From contig CP136066.1 in assembly GCA_032622095.1 (NCBI GenBank), positions 48,266,911-48,330,910 of the forward strand: a stretch of 64,000 bases of DNA, given 5' to 3'. The stretch is from Siphonodentalium dalli (taxonomy: Eukaryota > Mollusca > Scaphopoda > Gadilida > Siphonodentaliidae). The position numbers and the translations under genes are program-made. The notes below the pieces were generated by a model. The model was not told the DNA's origin, searched no databases, and was given only the letters and a program-made list of their open reading frames with translations. How positions within the stretch are numbered: position 1 is the first letter of the stretch; every line of letters begins with the position of its first letter. This document shows positions 57,751 to 64,000 of this stretch, piece after piece.

Positions 57751-58575
57751 CAGAGTGCCGGGATGAAGATAATTAATCGATTGTTGTTTTATCACAGAAT
57801 GCGTTAACTGCCAAACTCCATTAAGCGCCCTCTACACTATCTCTCCGAAACGATGAGATACCTCTGTCTGGAGTTTGGTTAACTGCTTCGCCTTTGGCTT
57901 TGAAAAGCAGACGAAATTCATAAACGATGTGTACATCTGTTAGAAATTTCGTCGGCTTTTCAAAGAGACATGTAGGCTATTTGGCCATGCGTTTGTCACA
58001 AGACAACAGACCTGTTTCTTGCGTGCATGCATAATTCGTGTTTTATTGATAGTAATGATGAAAAGAGTAACGACTTGTATTAATCGAATAATACAAATGA
58101 AGTTAGTTTGCCGTATCGTAATTAGGATGGACTTTATTTTACCTACGGACTGTCCATTCTTGAAAGTGCAGCCTATTCGTATAGTAAAACTGGGAACTAT
58201 GCTTGATTCATATCAAGGCGACGTCCAGTCGCGGGATGTTGGCCAGTTTCCGTGCCGATGCCACGGGCGTACACTGGCGATGGCGGGGTTGTTGACAGGG
58301 CGTTCAAATGTAGAGTGACATATTAGCATTAACTTTTACTATTATAAAAATAAATTGAGTTCGTGTGTTTGTAAGGCAAAAGGCGAAAAAACGACTGAAC
58401 CCCTCAGAAAATGTGTACATGGGGTCATAGCATGCACGTAATATAGGCGATCAAACGGACGGGTATGCAGATCGGTAGATTGTTTTTTTTTTTAATTCTT
58501 TCTTTTTTAAAATTTGGGAATAGATTTTTAAAACTTGTTTTGCTTTATTCTATTTTATGGATGTTAGTTTTGATG
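57751..58575. other. Intergenic, nothing firm
   Basis: An open frame at 58019-58318 has no recognisable domain. No repeat recognised. Confidence 0.35.
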
Positions 58576-58579
58576 ACTA

Positions 58580-58990
58580 TTATAAATATTTAAGGAAGGG
58601 GCAGTCCTGTCAACACATTTGGTATGTTGAAAAAATAGTGTCTGGGCAGTGTTTTGGACGGGTCAAATCGTGACCCCAACCTCACCTTGACAATTGACAA
58701 GGTCAAATTGGTAAAACGGACGGATTTCGACGAAATTTGATACATATGGCTACTTTTATCCGGGGAGTGTTTTGGACGGGTAAATCGTGACCCCGGCGTG
58801 ACCTTGACCTTCAATATGGCCAATTCAAGGTCAAATCGGGTAAAACGGACTGATTTCGACGAAATTTGATACATAGGGTTACTTTTCTCCGGGGAGTGTT
58901 TTGGACGGGTCAAATCATGACCCCGACCTGACCTTGACTTTCAAAATAGTCAATTCAAGGTCAAATCGCGCCTTTCGCCGGAAATCAGAT
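58580..58990 (+). repeat. Tandem repeat, about 125-bp unit with TGACCTTGACCTT
   Basis: Three units reiterate 'gtgttttggacgggtcaaat', 'cgtgaccccgacctgacctt' and 'gacggatttcgacgaaattt'. The same unit recurs at 63545-64000, and in reverse within 26370-26440 and 28040-28110. Confidence 0.8.
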
Positions 58991-59139
58991 GGGAAAGTCG
59001 AGGCCCACCAGCTAGTGTAAAAAAAAAAGACAGCTTGAAGAATGTAATGTATGACACGAGAAACGGGGAAAACTTGCTATATGGAAGTATCCAAATTTCC
59101 CACATGGGATTTGAAAGCTAGTTTATATCATATTATTAT

Positions 59140-59208
59140 AATTTCTCTTTATGGCTAATAATATGATCTTGGTGGCGTTACCATTTCTGACTATGGTTTT
59201 CTTGTAGT
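59140..59208 (+). repeat. About 75-bp dispersed repeat (aatatgatcttggtggcgtt family)
   Basis: tttatggctaataatatgat, cttggtggcgttaccatttc, tgactatggttttcttgta. Confidence 0.8.
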
Positions 59209-59214
59209 CTTTTG

Positions 59215-59760
59215 ATACCGTGATAGCACATGTTGTGGAGAAGGATACACATATACTACGATTTCGTCAATAATGTTTACCAGAGTTACGGCCCCTGTTT
59301 GAATTGGGTATTGTTGAATATTGTATCCGAAAGAACATTTCACTTGTAACTCTGTCACAGTTCATCGGATTTGAATGTTCTTTCGTGTGGTGGTAGCATA
59401 GATAGAGGGAAGGTCACCCACATAATACGTGTTTCGTCAATTCATTTGAACCAGAGTTACGGCCCTTGTTTGACTTGTAAATTTGTGTATTATGTGCCTT
59501 AGGAACTAGGACAAGGGTAATCTTATTCAGTTGTGCTTTGGTATGGGCCGGGATAGCACAGCTCATGGGAAATGATACCCACTTACTACATGTTTCGTCC
59601 ATTCAGAGTTACATCCCTGGTTTGACTTGAAATTTATGAAGTTTGTGTCTGTATGACAATTTCAGCTTGTCGCTTGAGCATGGATGATCAGTCTAGGGGG
59701 AAGGATACCCGCTTCTTGGATTTAGAACATTTTTCATCCATACAAATAATTAGTATTGCC
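59215..59760 (+). repeat. Degenerate tandem repeat, 'accagagttacggccc' family
   Basis: Three to four diverged units of about 150 bp with 'tacatgtttcgtc', 'accagagttacggcccttgt', 'tttgacttg' and 'gaaggatacccac'. A related fragment is at 48190-48345. Confidence 0.65.
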
Positions 59761-60904
59761 CACTCTCTAAACTGAGCCTTGCGGCATATGCCTCGCTTGG
59801 TGTGGCACTTGTTGTATTTTGGCATCATTTAGAAGAATGTTCAGTGTTGATCCGGCCACATATAACTGGGATGTTAGGGCTCGTGTAATGTGCTTACCAA
59901 TACAGATAGACATGTTGGTAAAATACAAAAACATTCATAAAACAATAAATAAAATGAAATCCGTCGTGGCAGTTCGAAGAGGAACGGGCGAGTTACCAGA
60001 AACACATGTCATTTTTTGTTTGGCCTACGGTTGAAATAAATCTAAGTGTCATATTGTAAAGTTCAAGATGGATTAGAGGAGATCAGCTTCTCTCAATCTG
60101 TACATTCTATAGTGATCGTATAAGCTGTATTAATTATATTATAAACACATATATGCATGCTTTGTATCCAGGCAAGGGTCATTAGAGGGAGTTCAACACG
60201 TCAGTCGGGCCAACGGGTTCTTTCAATAATTTTGACAGGCGGACCTCGCACCATATTAGAGATGAGGAGCCGGTAGAATATCCAACTGATTTCGATAAAC
60301 TGGATGGAATTGCACCCTCTCCTAGACTACGATTCCAGTGTACAAGCATGCTACCACAACTTACACATATAGTCAGAGTCTACGCTCTATTGAAAAGTGT
60401 TTGTGCCAGACTCTTCTCAGAAGAGGGCTTGGGATATTTTTTCCCCATCGAATAGTTCTTTTTGTTCATATCTCATATTTTATTTGAATGTTTTTAACAC
60501 AAGCGTATCTGTGAATAATTGTAAAATTGTAATGTGATGTTTATATTCTAGTCACGTGTTCACACACCATGAAAACAACATATTTTCACATTGGATGAAT
60601 GAATATTATAATATATGAATAAAAGGATTGCAAAAGCATAATCCTAGGATACTGTGGAAAGAACACAATTAGTGCTTGAAAGTCACTAACAGTTACTAGA
60701 ATCACTATTGTTTGCTGAATATGTGTGATCACAAACGTTTATATAATTTATAAACTAATTTTATATTGATGTCTGATCATTTTCTCGGGCCTTTGAACTA
60801 TGTGTTTCATCATATGTGTGTACACATTTCTAGCAATTTCACATCATGTCCACTACACTACATATAGAACAATCTCACGCCATGTATAAAACCCTTGTGG
60901 TAAA
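59761..60904. other. Intergenic, nothing recognised
   Basis: The ORF at 59819 has no domain. No repeat recognised. Confidence 0.4.
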
Positions 60905-61205
60905 ACCCAAAAGCATACGGCTAGAGTAAAACACCCCGATATTTGTTCTTCTTGGTTCTTTTCGGTAAACCAAACAAATTTATAAAGAACCATTTGAATG
61001 CACCCTGGGGACAAAATTAAGAACCCCGGGATCCGAGGTACTTGGTTCCAATGGATGAGATTGAAGAACCAAACTGTATGCAATTTTGAAGAACAAACAG
61101 GTCCTCTGCTTGGTACGTTTTGAAGAACCGAACCATGTGGCAAAGAACCAATTTGTTCTTTTTTTGGTTCTTCCTTGTGGGTTCTTCACAAGAAGCAAAT
61201 GGTTA
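60905..61205. repeat. Cluster of AAGAACC/GGTTCTT motifs
   Basis: At least ten aagaacc or ggttctt motifs in both orientations, including aagaaccaatttgttctttttttggttctt near 61142-61172. This resembles the subterminal motif fields of DNA transposons, but no outer inverted repeat was identified. Confidence 0.55.
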
Positions 61206-62125
61206 CCTACTCCACGAAGATAAGTTAGTTTTTGAAATGACTGCGCCCTGGGTAAATTAAAAGAAAACATATATTTCTCATGAAAATAGCGTCGCAGTTG
61301 GACTAGTCTATGGAATTGAAACGCCACATAAATCCGTTCGCATTAGGCAAGGTAATCAACGTTGAATAAAGTTAAAAAATTTATAATGTATTTCATCTCC
61401 CAGGAGAGGACTCAAAACGCGGAAACAAGTAAACACCGCAGTGGTTTGATCACAATCTAATAGAAATATAATATTCTGCAACGTAATGATAAAGATGTTA
61501 TCCATTCTAGAATATCAAGCTGCTACCTTCGTATCTGGAACATATTATGAATAATGCAAGTATATGGATTGTCTCTTGTTGCGCGTCGCTTGTCAATACG
61601 CAGATGAAATGGGTCTGCATCGATGACGTCAACATTATATTATCAAATACTTCAATCAAATATATATTATTCAATATTTTTGAATGAAAATAAACAGACT
61701 GTCGTGTTTCAACCCCCACGGTAGCTGCAGGACAGGCTCAGCTATTAACACTGAAAGATATGCTATATGATTGTTACCACGACAGTGGCCATTGTCATGT
61801 TATCTTCTGAAATTAGAAATTACACAGCACGGGCAAGAATAACGTATTTACTTCATGATTTCGACATATTTGCAAACACTAACAAGCTCGGGTAACATAT
61901 TCTAACAGTGTGCGGTGCATCCGGGCTTGCTCTTCCAGTTGATATGCTGGTAGCGGTTTTGCAAACAGTTGTGACGGTTATTAAATCCATCCTGCCATGC
62001 CTACATGTCCTGGGGTCACATGTATAAATATCTCGTTTGTATATTTATCCTGTGATTTATAATTATTGTACATAATTCTCTGTTTCTCAATATCCGCTAC
62101 ACGATTGAGTTGGATGTGAGAATAA
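61206..62125. other. Intergenic, nothing recognised
   Basis: No feature seen. Confidence 0.4.
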
Positions 62126-62843
62126 GGTTCAATCCACACCGGGCGCGAGCGCGCGATTTTTACGGCCGTTTTCAGTCGTCGTTAGCGGTTCAAAGCGCGC
62201 GATTTTTATATCCACACCGAAAGCGTCTGTATCGCTTCGTCGCGCGCGACGGTTTGGTAGATAATCGTTCGAGTGCATCATTAGAGGCAGGTCACAAATA
62301 CAATGTACATGTCAAGTGGAATGGTGCACGGGCTTCTTAAATTATCATAGCAATTGCGTTTAATTGAGTTTCATTCTAAAATTCCAGTTTGTTTAGTTTT
62401 TTTTATCGGGGGGGGGGGGGCAATTGTAGGCAAAGTGACTTTACAAGCTTGGATTGGAACCAAAATTAACCAGACGATCATGTTATTACGTCGAGCTCTT
62501 GCCAGGCATTTTCTCTTCTCATTTATCCTTGCACTTCAGTTATCAGCATAGTCGCTTAAGTTCTCTACCACCTTTGTTATCGCGACGACGAATGAATGTG
62601 TCGCCTTCAGATAGGAGGAATATGCACGTATAAATATCCTATTTAACAGCGACCCAATTATCCCGCTAGTTTGCCACAGAGCGAGAAATCGACGAAGCAT
62701 AAAATAACTGCTGTGATCGCCTCGTGGTCAGCGATTCAGTCGCTTGCGGTGTGAATATAAAAATCGCGCGCTTTGAACTGCTACGGACGACAGAAAAACG
62801 GCCGTTATAATCGCGCGCTCGCGTCCGGTGTGAATTGACCTTT
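62126..62843. mobile_element. MITE with about 100-bp CG-rich inverted repeats
   Basis: Left 'aaggttcaatccacaccggg' and right, reversed, 'aaaggtcaattcacaccgga'. Both continue as cgcgagcgcgcgatt, acggccgtttt, cagtcgtc and ttcaaagcgcgcgattttta. The right end is bordered by TTTAA. The 500-bp centre is AT-rich with a G12 run at 62408 and no transposase. The ORF at 62110 is read through the inverted repeat and is not a gene. Confidence 0.85.
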
Positions 62844-63039
62844 AAGCATATCTGGATTCATTGACGCGTTCGGCCGAATTATGGTCTCTGGTCTGGACCA
62901 GGTTTTTTTCTGAATTTAAAGAGAGCGTTTCGTGATTATACAATTTAATAAATTCACAATTGCTATCTGCGATTTAAAATTAGGCATATACAGCAAGTAT
63001 GACTCAGTGCGATATAATGACACATGTTTAGGGCGAAAT

Positions 63040-63470
63040 TGGAACTCCCCGTTCAAGATAACTGTTAAAATGGCAGTCGTAAATGGAAAATTTGACTTGT
63101 TTTCACTAATATCTTCTAGACCAGTTTCTTCTGTATGGAACTGGTTTGGAAATGTGACATTATTTTGTATTAGTCATGTTAACTGGTTACTGGAACAATG
63201 AAATGCGCCATTCTTGGGAACACAGCCCCTTCCGATCCCTCAATAATTTGATTTCACAGAACGCTGTATGACATTTCATCAAAAGTCACCATTTTGGGAT
63301 TCCAGTCATATTTCAAAAAGAAATTAGCAGAACTGTGCACAGTAAGTGAGGCATATCATTACTTATGAATATTTCAACTCAATGGAACCAAAATGGTCAC
63401 TTTGGCTTAAAATGGCTGTCAAAATGGCGACCAAAATATGGAAAATGGTAAATAATATCCCGCCATGCAA
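63040..63470 (-). repeat. 'ggcggccattttg' family, reverse copy of 7150-7830
   Basis: In reverse it reads tttaccattttccatatttt, cgccattttgacagccattt, aatattcataagtaatgata, tgaaatatgactggaatccc and gaggga-tcggaaggggctg, in the same order as at 7.2 kb. 62844-63039 shows nothing. Confidence 0.75.
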
Positions 63471-63544
63471 TGCATTCGCTTAAAATGTGTGGACGATGAA
63501 TATAATTGGCTGTTCTGTCATATGTCTATATTATATTTTGGGAA

Positions 63545-64000
63545 ATCTGTCTGTGTGTGTGTGTCTGTCTGTCTGTTCGCGATGGACTCGAAAACGACCA
63601 AACCGATTTCGATGAAACTTGGTATGTGGGGGTACTTTCGGCCGGGAAGGCGCATGGGCCTATTAATTTGCCCGTGCGACGTGACCTTGACCTTGAAATC
63701 GGGTCATTTCAAGGTCGAACGCCCGAGTATCACGGGATTTCCATGAAAAGTAGTGTCTGGTGATACTTTCGTATGGGGAGTGTCGTAAGCCTATTCGTTT
63801 GCCCGTGCGGCGGGACATTTACCTTCAAGGTCAAATCGCGAATTTTGATGGGATTTCGACGAAATTTTATACATAGGGTTACTTTTGTCCACTGAGTGTT
63901 TGGACGGGTCAAATCGTGATCCCGACCCGACCTTGACCTTCAAAATGATCAATCCAAGGTCAAATCGGGTAAAACCGGATGGATTTAAACGGGTACTTTT
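63545..64000 (+). repeat. Interspersed repeat with (gt)n start and TGACCTTGACCTT units
   Basis: Begins with ctgtctgtgtgtgtgtgtct, then 'gcgatggactcgaaaacgac', 'ccgatttcgatgaaacttgg', 'cgacgtgaccttgaccttga' and the 125-bp unit seen at 58.6 kb. It is the reverse complement of the ends of repeats in the 27.8-28.8 kb cluster. Runs off the window. Confidence 0.8.

Noticed and set aside
58019-58318. 99-codon frame on +
   Set aside because: No domain, no signal peptide, unremarkable start; length is within chance for this composition.

Overview
The window is animal nuclear DNA: AT-rich, intron-bearing and dominated by repeats. Genes have phase-matched GT-AG exons, a canonical actin intron position, and extracellular modules (PAN/apple, WSC, EGF, C-type lectin) plus a rhodopsin-class receptor. 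This fits a marine invertebrate, perhaps a lophotrochozoan such as a mollusc or brachiopod, but the species cannot be fixed from the sequence. Only about 3 kb is host coding sequence. || Layout. 1-1.4 kb: the last exon of a divergent actin gene on +, with its poly(A) signal. 9.4-21.7 kb: a three-exon gene on - encoding a signal peptide, a PAN/apple-like domain and a WSC domain (about 189 aa). All junctions are phase 1 and the reading frame closes exactly. Its first intron holds a 3,037-bp element (13460-16496) with long terminal inverted repeats, TG...CA ends and a 6-bp target duplication. The element encodes a zinc-finger/poly-Q/A32-like packaging ATPase and a second zinc-finger protein, and is best read as a reduced Polinton/adintovirus-like element. 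23.7-41.9 kb: the 3' part of a second - strand secreted-protein gene (EGF, then a C-type lectin domain split over two exons, possibly preceded by a 25-nt exon). 53.4-54.4 kb: an uninterrupted class-A GPCR ORF on + whose TM3/ICL2 region lacks the DRY motif and is about 8 residues short. || The rest is repeat. There are several MITE families: four TTAA-flanked piggyBac-like copies carrying paired hairpins, a TA-flanked family beginning AAGGTACTC, a hAT-like insertion with an 8-bp duplication and GGTCCGG-rich ends, and others. Tandem arrays include a 58-bp satellite of about 48 copies at 42.1-44.9 kb, a 30-bp satellite of about 39 copies at 55.4-56.6 kb, and a 25-bp x 7 minisatellite. Three non-LTR retrotransposon relics (two RT, one endonuclease) and a dense 25.5-33.6 kb cluster of interspersed repeats complete the picture. 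|| The two - strand genes lie head to tail about 2 kb apart and both encode secreted disulfide-rich binding modules, but no functional link beyond that can be shown. The element in the first intron of the PAN-WSC gene is transcribed antisense to its host.
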